DNA from: Glutamicibacter arilaitensis Re117
GTDB taxonomy: Bacteria > Actinomycetota > Actinomycetes > Actinomycetales > Micrococcaceae
DNA: 64,000 nucleotides
Direction: 5' to 3'
Assembly (NCBI RefSeq): GCF_000197735.1
Contig: NC_014550.1
Location: 62,001 to 126,000, forward strand
The notes below the pieces were generated by a model. It searched no databases and was not told where the DNA came from. It saw only the letters and a list, made by a program, of their open reading frames with translations. Below are positions 26,683-44,101 of the stretch, one piece after another (positions within the stretch are counted from its first letter, which is position 1; each line of letters opens with the position of its first letter). The position numbers and the translations under genes are program-made.

Positions 26683-27549
26683 GTGAAAACCCCGAAGATT
26701 GCCAAGACCCGTGCCGAACTCAAGGCTGCTATTGCAGAAGCCAACCCGGGATCACTGGGCTTTGTGCCCACCATGGGTGCCCTGCACAGCGGCCATGGTT
26801 CCCTGTTCAAGGCAGCCCGTGAAGAGAATGAAGTTGTAGTTATTTCCGTGTTCGTCAATGAACTGCAGTTCAACGACGCCACGGACTACGCGAACTACCC
26901 GCGCCAGCTCGAGGCAGATGTGCAGCTGGCCGCCGAGGCCGGGGTGGATATTGTTTTCGCTCCGGAAGCCGAAGAGATCTACCACGCCGGCCTGCCTCTG
27001 GTACGGCTTAATTCTGGTGCATTGGGCGATATGTATGAAGGAGCCTCACGACCGGGGCACTTCGATGGCATGCTGGCAGTCGTAGCCAAGCTGCTGCACC
27101 TGGCCGATCCGCGCCAGGGCCAGTACCGTGCCTACTTCGGGCAGAAGGATGCCCAGCAGCTGGCATTGATCCGCCGCATGGTCGCTGACCTTGATTATCC
27201 GGTGCAGTTGCGTTCGGTGCCGATCGTGCGCAGCGAGAAGGGGCTGGCCCTCTCCAGCCGCAACGCGTTGCTCAGCGAGGAGGAGAAGGAAGCAGCTCTG
27301 GTGCTGCACCGCTCGATCCAGCTCATTGCCGGCCGTGCCGCACGCAACGAACCCCTGTATGTCGAAGACGCCATCGGCATGTGCCAAATGGCTCCGCTGG
27401 TGGAACTGGACTACTTCGTCGTGGTCAATCCCGACACCTTGCAGGAACTAGCCTTCAACTGTCAGGACACCCCATTTACCGGCGAAGGCCTGATCCTGGT
27501 CGCGGCGAAGGTTGGCAAGGTCCGCCTGATCGACAACCAGCCGATCTAG
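26683..27549 (+). CDS. panC: Pantothenate synthetase
   Basis: Ligates pantoate and beta-alanine to pantothenate using ATP; cytosolic. The 288 residues have the HIGH-like motif PTMGALHSGHGSL and the KMSKS-like region SEKGLALSSRN. The family loop is usually VNPxQF but reads FVNELQFN here, replacing Pro. The GTG start gives MKTPKIAKTRAEL. TAGAAT ends 6 nt before it and overlaps the upstream stop, so a leaderless promoter is plausible, though AGAAGG also sits just before the GTG. The stop interlocks with that of the convergent nmo gene. Confidence 0.95.
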   Translation: MKTPKIAKTRAELKAAIAEANPGSLGFVPTMGALHSGHGSLFKAAREENEVVVISVFVNELQFNDATDYANYPRQLEADVQLAAEAGVDIVFAPEAEEIYHAGLPLVRLNSGALGDMYEGASRPGHFDGMLAVVAKLLHLADPRQGQYRAYFGQKDAQQLALIRRMVADLDYPVQLRSVPIVRSEKGLALSSRNALLSEEEKEAALVLHRSIQLIAGRAARNEPLYVEDAIGMCQMAPLVELDYFVVVNPDTLQELAFNCQDTPFTGEGLILVAAKVGKVRLIDNQPI

Positions 27550-28499
27550 GCGAACCGCGACGCGGCATCTGCAAGAACCTTGCGGAATCCGGCAAGCTCG
27601 GCCATCACTTCGGCCGCGCTCTGCACGGAGTCGATGAACTGCACTGCCTCACCGGCATAGACCGGAGCCATGGAAGTCCGTGCTTCGGCACGGGCTTCCT
27701 GCATTTCCAAGCGAAGCTGCTCATCGGGTGCCCATGTTGAGAGGTCCGCGTGGGTGTCGCTGAATTCGTTGCGCAGTGCCCGGCCGCCGAACTCCGGAGC
27801 CCAAGGCAGCTGCTGTGCGACATCGAAGGCGCGGGTATAGGTCGTGTCATCCAAGCCGGCCTGCTGTATCGCGTCCTTCACATTCTTGTGACCGGTTGCT
27901 TCGCTGGCTGCTAGGAATCGGGTTCCGACCCAAGCCGCGGAGGCCCCAGCGGCGAGAACGGCCGCCACTCCGCGGGCGGTGCCGATACCACCGGCGGCAA
28001 TCACAGGTTTCTGCTGCTGTGCGGTGGCCAGCTGCAGCAGTGGCAATGTTCCTGCTTCATTACGGCCATGGCCTCCACCTTCGCCGCCTCGGGCAATGAT
28101 GATGTCGATGTCATCAGCCATTGCTCGTTCCAGATCTGCCGCATTGCCTACTTGCATCGCAGTTAGAACGCCAGCCTCATGGGCCAGCGCTGCAGCTCGG
28201 CTGACGTCGCCGAAGCTCAGGGTGACCAAGGAAGGCCCGAAATCTAAGAAGGCTTCGAGTGGATACAGATCAGCTTCCAGCGCCCAGGCCATGAAACCGA
28301 CACCCCACGGAGTGCTCAGGGATGCCACGTGCTGAACTTGCTGTTCAATCCACTCTGTCTTGGGTGCTGCCGGCGATCCAATCATGCCTACACCGCCAGC
28401 TTGGGAAACGGCGGCCGCCAAGGCACCACCAGCAGCACCGGCCATCGAGGCATTGAAGATGGGTTCGCGGTATCCAAGGAGTCTTTGCAGGTCGCTCAT
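27546..28499 (-). CDS. Nitronate monooxygenase
   Basis: FMN-dependent enzyme of the nitronate monooxygenase (2-nitropropane dioxygenase) family that oxidises alkyl nitronates, 317 residues. The FMN phosphate-binding segments ARGGEGGGHGR and VIAAGGIGTARG are clear, and the N-terminal TIM-barrel start MAGAAGGALAAAVSQAGG is typical. The start is the ATG giving MSDLQRLLGY; TAGTCT ends 6 nt upstream on this strand, without a Shine-Dalgarno sequence. It is convergent with panC. Physiological substrate unknown, possibly propionate-3-nitronate detoxification by analogy. Confidence 0.9.
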   Translation of the reverse strand: MSDLQRLLGYREPIFNASMAGAAGGALAAAVSQAGGVGMIGSPAAPKTEWIEQQVQHVASLSTPWGVGFMAWALEADLYPLEAFLDFGPSLVTLSFGDVSRAAALAHEAGVLTAMQVGNAADLERAMADDIDIIIARGGEGGGHGRNEAGTLPLLQLATAQQQKPVIAAGGIGTARGVAAVLAAGASAAWVGTRFLAASEATGHKNVKDAIQQAGLDDTTYTRAFDVAQQLPWAPEFGGRALRNEFSDTHADLSTWAPDEQLRLEMQEARAEARTSMAPVYAGEAVQFIDSVQSAAEVMAELAGFRKVLADAASRFA

Positions 28500-28552
28500 G
28501 TGCCCAGACTAGAACAACGAAGTGAATGTGACCTAGAGCTCGGTCCCTCAAT

Positions 28553-28581
28553 TTGTGCGTATGGAAAAACGTGTGTATAGT
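28553..28581 (+). promoter_or_regulatory. rrn operon 1 promoter
   Basis: TTGTGC (28553-28558), a 17-bp spacer, then TATAGT (28576-28581), a near-consensus housekeeping promoter. A T-run follows the -10, as in the second copy. Confidence 0.8.
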
Positions 28582-28948
28582 TTTTATCTGTTGCCGGAAC
28601 GGAAACAACACGGAATCTACCGATTGTTTACCCGGCAGCCAATCACTTTTCACTGAAGGTTTCCAGCCGATTTTGATCGGGCTGCGGATTCTGGTAAGTT
28701 GGAAAAGTTGCTCCGGAGCGAAGCAGTCATCGAAGGTCTGGTGGTTGTGGTGTCGAGAGTGTTTGTTGTTTGAGAACTCAATAGTGTGCCAAGTTTGTTG
28801 ATACCGAATATTTATTTTATTTGGTGAATACATATTATTTGCTTGAGGCATTGCACCCCCGTGTGATGTGCTTGAGTGTTTTATTATTCGCCAGGACTTC
28901 ATCGATTCTTCCCTTATTTTCCGAGGGGTTTCGGTGGCTTTTTATTTT
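28582..28948 (+). other. rrn operon 1 leader with boxA-like antitermination region
   Basis: No gene is visible. Starting inside the long repeat is GTTTGTTGTTTGAGAACTC, followed by AATAGTGTGCC, the conserved actinobacterial rrn leader/boxA motif. A related copy lies in the 16S-23S spacer. Positions 28582-28757 are specific to this copy. Confidence 0.7.
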
Positions 28949-34230
<5,282 letters not shown>

Positions 34231-34381
34231 ACAATATTCACAATATTTTACTGGCATGATCATTATGCTGTTCGCGTTCACTATACGGTTACGAGACAAC
34301 AACCTCAAACCGAAAAATACATGGCTTTTGCATGACACCGGAAAACATGACCAAGATGATTGGTTTGTGTGCTTCGTGATT

Positions 34382-34500
34382 GTTACGGCGGTCATAGCGT
34401 GGGGGAAACGCCCGGTCCCATACCGAACCCGGAAGCTAAGGCCCACTGCGCCGATGGTACTGCACTCGTGAGGGTGTGGGAGAGTAGGTCACCGCCGGAC
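34382..34500 (+). rRNA. 5S ribosomal RNA, copy 1
   Basis: About 119 nt from GTTACGGCGGTCATAGC to GTCACCGCCGGAC. The ends pair (ACGGCGG with CCGCCG) and CCCGGTCCCATACCGAACC is the usual 5S core. Ends approximate. Confidence 0.95.
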
Positions 34501-34521
34501 TTAACTTGAGTTGAATGGTTT

Positions 34522-34556
34522 GAGGCCCTGGAACACAATGCGTGTTCCAGGGCCTC
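34522..34556 (+). terminator. rrn operon 1 terminator
   Basis: Perfect 15-bp inverted repeat GAGGCCCTGGAACAC, loop AATGC, and its complement. A weak T-rich tail (CTGTTT) follows. Confidence 0.85.
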
Positions 34557-34651
34557 ACCTGTTTAACCCGCAAGACAGGTTGCTGGGATGGCTTGCTGGT
34601 TGGTGGGGGTGGGCTATCAGTTTGCCCCTTGTTCTTGTTTAAGGGCTCAGT

Positions 34652-35173
34652 TCAGTGGGTTGCTTCGTCAGCGTCTATGCGTTGGGCGAGATTCGTGTCC
34701 TCGACGGTAAGCATTACTGCACTGTCTCTAGCGTTGAAGAGATGCATAGTGATTGTCCAGCCATTCCACTCCCAAATGCATGGAGGCTGCTGTTCATCTT
34801 CCCAGGGGTGCCTTGCAGGACCATAGAGGTTGCTTAGTGCGTTCTTTATCTGAAGAAAGCCTTGCCGCGTTTTGGCCGATTCAGGTTTTGTTGAAGTGTA
34901 GAGATGAAGCGTGACATCAAGGAAGTCTTTCCCGTATGTGCCCCACGTGCCGAGCACAGTGCTTCCAAGGCCAACGTCCAGGGGATTGATGCGTAGAGCG
35001 GATTGCTCATCGGGGTTGTCTTGGCTATTTCGCGAGATAAAACCAAGCTGAGCAAATAGTGCCTCCTGCTGGCTATCGTTCTTCGGCCTTCGGCTATCTA
35101 CCAGCCTGTGGACTATGGAAATGACATCACTTGGGGCAGGGACCAATTCAAGAAGTTGGTTTTTCTCGGACAT
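34652..35173 (-). CDS. Unrecognised 173-residue protein in the rrn cargo
   Basis: No family is recognised. The protein is soluble and acidic, with no signal or membrane segment. Its C-terminal half ends in a beta-rich piece, CIWEWNGWTITMHLFNARDSA followed by VMLTVEDTN, which loosely resembles small proteins found beside toxin or immunity loci. It starts at the ATG of MSEKNQLLEL and ends about 95 nt from the rrn terminator. It faces away from hipBA, with 385 bp between. Base composition looks lower in GC than the flanking housekeeping genes. Function unknown. Confidence 0.7.
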   Translation of the reverse strand: MSEKNQLLELVPAPSDVISIVHRLVDSRRPKNDSQQEALFAQLGFISRNSQDNPDEQSALRINPLDVGLGSTVLGTWGTYGKDFLDVTLHLYTSTKPESAKTRQGFLQIKNALSNLYGPARHPWEDEQQPPCIWEWNGWTITMHLFNARDSAVMLTVEDTNLAQRIDADEATH

Positions 35174-35409
35174 ATTGAGAGCGTACCCGTTAGCGGGCCC
35201 GCAGAACGAGAGTCAACCCGGTAGCTGGTCTGTTTTCTGTAGGGTGCCGGTGGATGCAACTAGCACCCATCGGCAAGTCAGTTCTATTCCGGAGTGCTGT
35301 GGCGGAACCGGGATCGACGACACCAGATATTGTCGGCCCAATGGGGCTGGGTAGTTGCCCGCATGTCTTGCTAAGCGCCTCGGTATTTCTAGCCAGGTCG
35401 TATCCGTAC

Positions 35410-35543
35410 GGCAGTATCTTGCCGTTCTAGTTCGATTCGGTTCGAGTTGCCCCACTCATCGCCGATATCGGTAATTTCTTGCCGAATCCTCTTTTGTGCT
35501 GGATGATAGAGAGCGAAATGTTGCTGATAGGCGAGATGCTGCC
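35410..35543 (+). promoter_or_regulatory. Three 60-bp-spaced operator-like elements and hipB promoter
   Basis: Elements GGCAGTATCTTGCC (35410-35423), GGTAATTTCTTGCC (35470-35483) and GGCGAGATGCTGCC (35530-35543) are imperfect palindromes of the form GGyr-N6-TGCC. Their centres are exactly 60 bp apart. The second overlaps a possible -35 TTGCCG (35479), with a 17-bp spacer to GATGAT (35502-35507). The palindrome CCGATATCGG (35462-35471) abuts it. This fits autorepression by HipB or HipBA, which is inferred. The rest of the 35174-35558 gap holds no gene that I can support. Confidence 0.5.
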
Positions 35544-35558
35544 GGAAGGGGACTATCT

Positions 35559-35759
35559 ATGAATTCTGTGTCGGAGCTCGGCGCCGAATTGCAGCGCGCT
35601 AGAAAGCAAAATGGTTTAACCCAGGAACAACTCGCCGACTTGGCTGGCATCTCTGAACGTACGCTGCGTTCAATAGAACGCGGTGCGGGCAACCCTTCCA
35701 TAGATGCCGTGCTTTCCGTGGCCGACGTACTCGGCCTGAGAATCGTAGTGGCCAAATGA
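35559..35759 (+). CDS. hipB: HipB-type antitoxin (XRE-family helix-turn-helix)
   Basis: Antitoxin and transcriptional repressor of a HipBA toxin-antitoxin pair, 66 residues. It is essentially a single XRE helix-turn-helix: LGAELQRARKQNGLTQEQLA, then DLAGISERTLRSIERG and a helix IDAVLSVADVLGL, ending LRIVVAK. That is shorter than the 88 residues of E. coli HipB. The start ATG is preceded by GGAAGGGG with a 7-nt spacer. Its stop overlaps the hipA start (ATGA). It uses two ATA codons, rare in the neighbouring high-GC genes, a sign of foreign origin. Confidence 0.9.
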   Translation: MNSVSELGAELQRARKQNGLTQEQLADLAGISERTLRSIERGAGNPSIDAVLSVADVLGLRIVVAK

Positions 35760-36952
35760 CTCCGTCACTCCAAGAACTCAGGCTGGTTGCTCAGGCTGAT
35801 GTCTATTGCAATGACAACTTGGCTGGGTACCTAACCCGGCAAGACGACGGAAGCATCGCCTTCACCTACGACCTTCACTATCTTCACGATGGCGGCTCCG
35901 CCATAGCCACATCCCTGCCGGTGGCCCGCGACGCGTACGTCGGGCCCGGTGGCGCGTTGCCTTCTTTCTTCTCAGGGCTATTACCCGAGGGGCATCGACT
36001 CACCGTTCTCAAAGATGCAACGAAGACCAGCCTCTCTGACGAGCTGACCCTCTTGATGGCTGTCGGGTCTGATACCCCCGGCAATGTCCGGGTCATTCCG
36101 TCCGGATCGAAGTTAGAGCAAACTCCTGTGGTCGCTGAGTTCAGCACTACGGAGGATCTCGACTTCTCGGTGCTCTCTAGGACTTTGGATCGCCATTCGA
36201 TTCCAGGTGTTCAAGACAAGATCAGCGCGACCATGTTGACCACACCCGTCGAATTCAAGAACAGCGCATATCTGCTTAAGCTCGATCCCCGAGACCATCC
36301 ACATCTGGTGCTAAACGAAGCCCTGCACCTCAAAGCAGCAAGGGCACTGAAACTCCCGGTGGCAAAGAATCAGCTGGTCATGGATTCGAAGAAGAATCCG
36401 GGGCTGCTTGTAGAGCGCTTTGACCGCATGGCCGTAGAGCCCGAGGGGCAACCGCAACGATTGCCGTTGGAAGACGCCATGCAGGTACTCAACCTTCCGC
36501 CGGCAAGCAAGTATGCAGTTAGCACGGAGCAGGTTATCCAAGCTCTAGCCCAACACTGCCAGGCGCCGGTACTGGCTAGACGAAATCTCTATATCCAATT
36601 CGCTTTCGCCTGGCTTACCGGCAACGGGGACTTGCACGGAAAGAATGTTTCGATCCTCGCAAACGAGCAAGGACAATTCGGCGTCGCGCCGATATACGAC
36701 ATACCCTGCACCTTGGTCTACGGTGATGACACCATGGCTCTAACTGTCGCGGGCAAAACGAAGAACCTGAAAAGGAAGCACTGGGCCGAACTTTCCGGTG
36801 AGCTGGGATTAGCGGACCGTGCAGCACAGTCGGCAAACCAACTCGCTTTGAAGGCTGCACTCACGGCAGACCTCGACGAGCTGCCCTTTGAGGGATCACC
36901 ACTACGCGGCGCCCAACGGGAACTGAGGTTCCGGCGGATGGAGCTGGAATAG
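35756..36952 (+). CDS. hipA: HipA-type serine/threonine kinase toxin
   Basis: Toxin half of HipBA; E. coli HipA phosphorylates glutamyl-tRNA synthetase and drives persistence. The 398 residues hold the N-terminal HipA domain (SFFSGLLPEGH, then VGSDTPGNV) and the C-terminal kinase domain. HSIPGVQDK aligns with the E. coli phosphate-loop ISIAGAQEK, placing Ser148 where the autophosphorylated Ser150 lies. The catalytic loop TGNGDLHGKN has Asp292 and metal-binding Asn297, and IYDIP gives the metal Asp315. All key residues are intact, so it should be active. At least three ATA codons and lower GC suggest transfer. Confidence 0.92.
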   Translation: MTPSLQELRLVAQADVYCNDNLAGYLTRQDDGSIAFTYDLHYLHDGGSAIATSLPVARDAYVGPGGALPSFFSGLLPEGHRLTVLKDATKTSLSDELTLLMAVGSDTPGNVRVIPSGSKLEQTPVVAEFSTTEDLDFSVLSRTLDRHSIPGVQDKISATMLTTPVEFKNSAYLLKLDPRDHPHLVLNEALHLKAARALKLPVAKNQLVMDSKKNPGLLVERFDRMAVEPEGQPQRLPLEDAMQVLNLPPASKYAVSTEQVIQALAQHCQAPVLARRNLYIQFAFAWLTGNGDLHGKNVSILANEQGQFGVAPIYDIPCTLVYGDDTMALTVAGKTKNLKRKHWAELSGELGLADRAAQSANQLALKAALTADLDELPFEGSPLRGAQRELRFRRMELE

Positions 36953-36973
36953 AAGAGAGCCGGGTATCGGCTG

Positions 36974-37417
36974 TCAGTCTACGAGCACGGAGAATGCGGG
37001 CCGCTGGGCATCTTGGCTCTTCTTCGCTTGCCCATGGAGCCCAGTGACCCATGAAGGGTAGACGCGAAAGCCGCGTTTCCCTGGAGCAGTCGCTGATGCG
37101 TAGACGCCCAGCTGCTCGAGGTGCTGCTGCGTGAAACGGAAGACTCCGAAGCGCCCTGATTGCTCGATGAAGACCAATGCGCCGTGCAGCTCTGCATTGG
37201 AAGCGTACGGTGCGGTGGCTCCGGTTTCATCGCGATGCCATATGGCTACGAAGCCGCCAGACTTCGTCGGCGTGGTCCTTGCGGTTCTTATTCGCCATAG
37301 TAGCTCGTCGATTTCAACGATGCCGGCTTGATAATCGCTCTGTTGTTCTTCGGGAATTACTTCGCCGTGTGTCTGCCCAGTGATGAGGCAGTAGCGGTCC
37401 AACGCTGTGTAGGTCAT
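36974..37417 (-). CDS. MepB family protein
   Basis: 147-residue soluble protein of the MepB family, named from a gene next to the staphylococcal mepRAB multidrug locus; its biochemical role is unknown. The diagnostic order is visible: TARTTPTKSGGFVAIW in the first half, then GRFGVFRF, and near the end PGKRGFRVYPSWV. The start is the ATG of MTYTALDRYC. It is convergent with hipA, 21 nt away, and no drug transporter or regulator is nearby. It belongs to the same foreign-looking cargo as hipBA. Confidence 0.85.
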   Translation of the reverse strand: MTYTALDRYCLITGQTHGEVIPEEQQSDYQAGIVEIDELLWRIRTARTTPTKSGGFVAIWHRDETGATAPYASNAELHGALVFIEQSGRFGVFRFTQQHLEQLGVYASATAPGKRGFRVYPSWVTGLHGQAKKSQDAQRPAFSVLVD

Positions 37418-37916
37418 TCATGCCTTCCTGTGTGCTATCGGCGGTCGACGACGAACAGTAGTGATGTCATTGAGAACTATACGTTGGCCTGTATCTCAGC
37501 CACATCGCAATTGGCAGTAGCTGAAGGCGATACCTGCAGAGAATCTCGCGCAGGCATGAGTAGTGGAATGCCTGGCCAGTCTGACTGTCGTGCGCTCTGC
37601 TGTCCCTCAGTCGGCTGGATTATGCCTGTAGGCCACTCGCGTTCAGCGTCGATCCTCGCTGGGGTTATATCCGTTGCTCAGATGTACGACTGCGCAGGTA
37701 GGGCATCATTCATAGATGCGGGTGGGCGGCCACCGCGTTGCTTCGCGATTCAGAGAGTGGAATAAGGGGAGGCGTCGGGTGCATAGAGCAGAGTAGGGAC
37801 TCCTTGAGCAACTCTAAACGTGCATTTGTACTTCGCTATTGGGTGGGCAACGGGGACCTAAACAACGATGCAGAAATTAAGTGTCGACGCTCACCCGCAA
37901 AAAGGAGCCACCCGAT
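37418..37916 (+). other. Gene-free cargo gap upstream of rrn 2
   Basis: About 500 bp in which I can support no gene. Short open frames exist on the plus strand but have no ribosome-binding site or family resemblance; they are likely remnants. The region ends at the rrn 2 promoter. Confidence 0.6.
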
Positions 37917-37945
37917 TTGCACGACCCCCCAAACCTGTGTATAGT
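37917..37945 (+). promoter_or_regulatory. rrn operon 2 promoter
   Basis: TTGCAC (37917-37922), a 17-bp spacer including a run of six Cs, then TATAGT (37940-37945). The same -10 and spacing as operon 1 but a different -35 and spacer, so the two operons may be tuned differently. Confidence 0.82.
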
Positions 37946-38372
37946 TTTTCCTTGTCGCCGAGAACAAAACGGAAGAAATAACCGGATGTGAAACGGCAGC
38001 AAAACCCCAGAAAATCAAGGTTTTTCCACAGTCCTGTGGACAACATTTGAAAAGAATGGGAACTAAGAATACCGATTCAAATCACAAACAATGGATTTGA
38101 CTTTCAGGAATTCGAAGTTATAGAATATGAATATAACGCTGGACGAAATTACCACCTGGAATGGTGGGTAAAGAACCGGTAAGTGTTTGTTGTTTGAGAA
38201 CTCAATAGTGTGCCAAGTTTGTTGATACCGAATATTTATTTTATTTGGTGAATACATATTATTTGCTTGAGGCATTGCACCCCCGTGTGATGTGCTTGAG
38301 TGTTTTATTATTCGCCAGGACTTCATCGATTCTTCCCTTATTTTCCGAGGGGTTTCGGTGGCTTTTTATTTT
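37946..38372 (+). other. rrn operon 2 leader
   Basis: No gene visible. Positions 37946-38181 only distantly resemble the operon 1 leader and are about 60 nt longer; from 38182 the sequence matches copy 1, including the boxA-like GTTGTTTGAGAACTC. Confidence 0.7.
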
Positions 38373-43654
<5,282 letters not shown>

Positions 43655-43805
43655 ACAATATTCACAATATTTTACTGGCATGATCATTATGCTGTTCGCG
43701 TTCACTATACGGTTACGAGACAACAACCTCAAACCGAAAAATACATGGCTTTTGCATGACACCGGAAAACATGACCAAGATGATTGGTTTGTGTGCTTCG
43801 TGATT

Positions 43806-43924
43806 GTTACGGCGGTCATAGCGTGGGGGAAACGCCCGGTCCCATACCGAACCCGGAAGCTAAGGCCCACTGCGCCGATGGTACTGCACTCGTGAGGGTG
43901 TGGGAGAGTAGGTCACCGCCGGAC
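43806..43924 (+). rRNA. 5S ribosomal RNA, copy 2
   Basis: No difference from copy 1 seen; GTTACGGCGG at the 5' end and CCGCCGGAC at the 3' end. Preceded by the 151-nt 23S-5S spacer that supplies the 3' arm of the pre-23S stem. Confidence 0.95.
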
Positions 43925-43945
43925 TTAACTTGAGTTGAATGGTTT

Positions 43946-43980
43946 GAGGCCCTGGAACACAATGCGTGTTCCAGGGCCTC
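43946..43980 (+). terminator. rrn operon 2 terminator
   Basis: Same perfect 15-bp GAGGCCCTGGAACAC hairpin as operon 1. Beyond 43994 the sequence diverges and leads into pepO. Confidence 0.85.
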
Positions 43981-44101
43981 ACCTGTTTAACCCGAGTATT
44001 TAAGCCGTGCGCGCATCGGCACCCCTCGCTCTTCTCATCCTCTTGGAAGTCGATATGGTGTGTAGTAGATATAACAAGATCTGCTACCTGAGGAGCCTTC
44101 C

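Noticed and set aside
28345..28902. 185-codon minus-strand frame at the nmo/rrn junction
   Set aside because: It crosses the rrn promoter and leader, and the copy 2 counterpart has a different C-terminal part, as expected for chance.
35213..35455. 80-codon minus-strand frame in the hipB upstream region
   Set aside because: Overlaps the operator-like elements, Arg/Pro-rich, and lacks a ribosome-binding site.
37328..37765. 145-codon plus-strand frame overlapping mepB
   Set aside because: Overlaps the start of mepB antisense, has no ribosome-binding site, and shows no recognisable domain.
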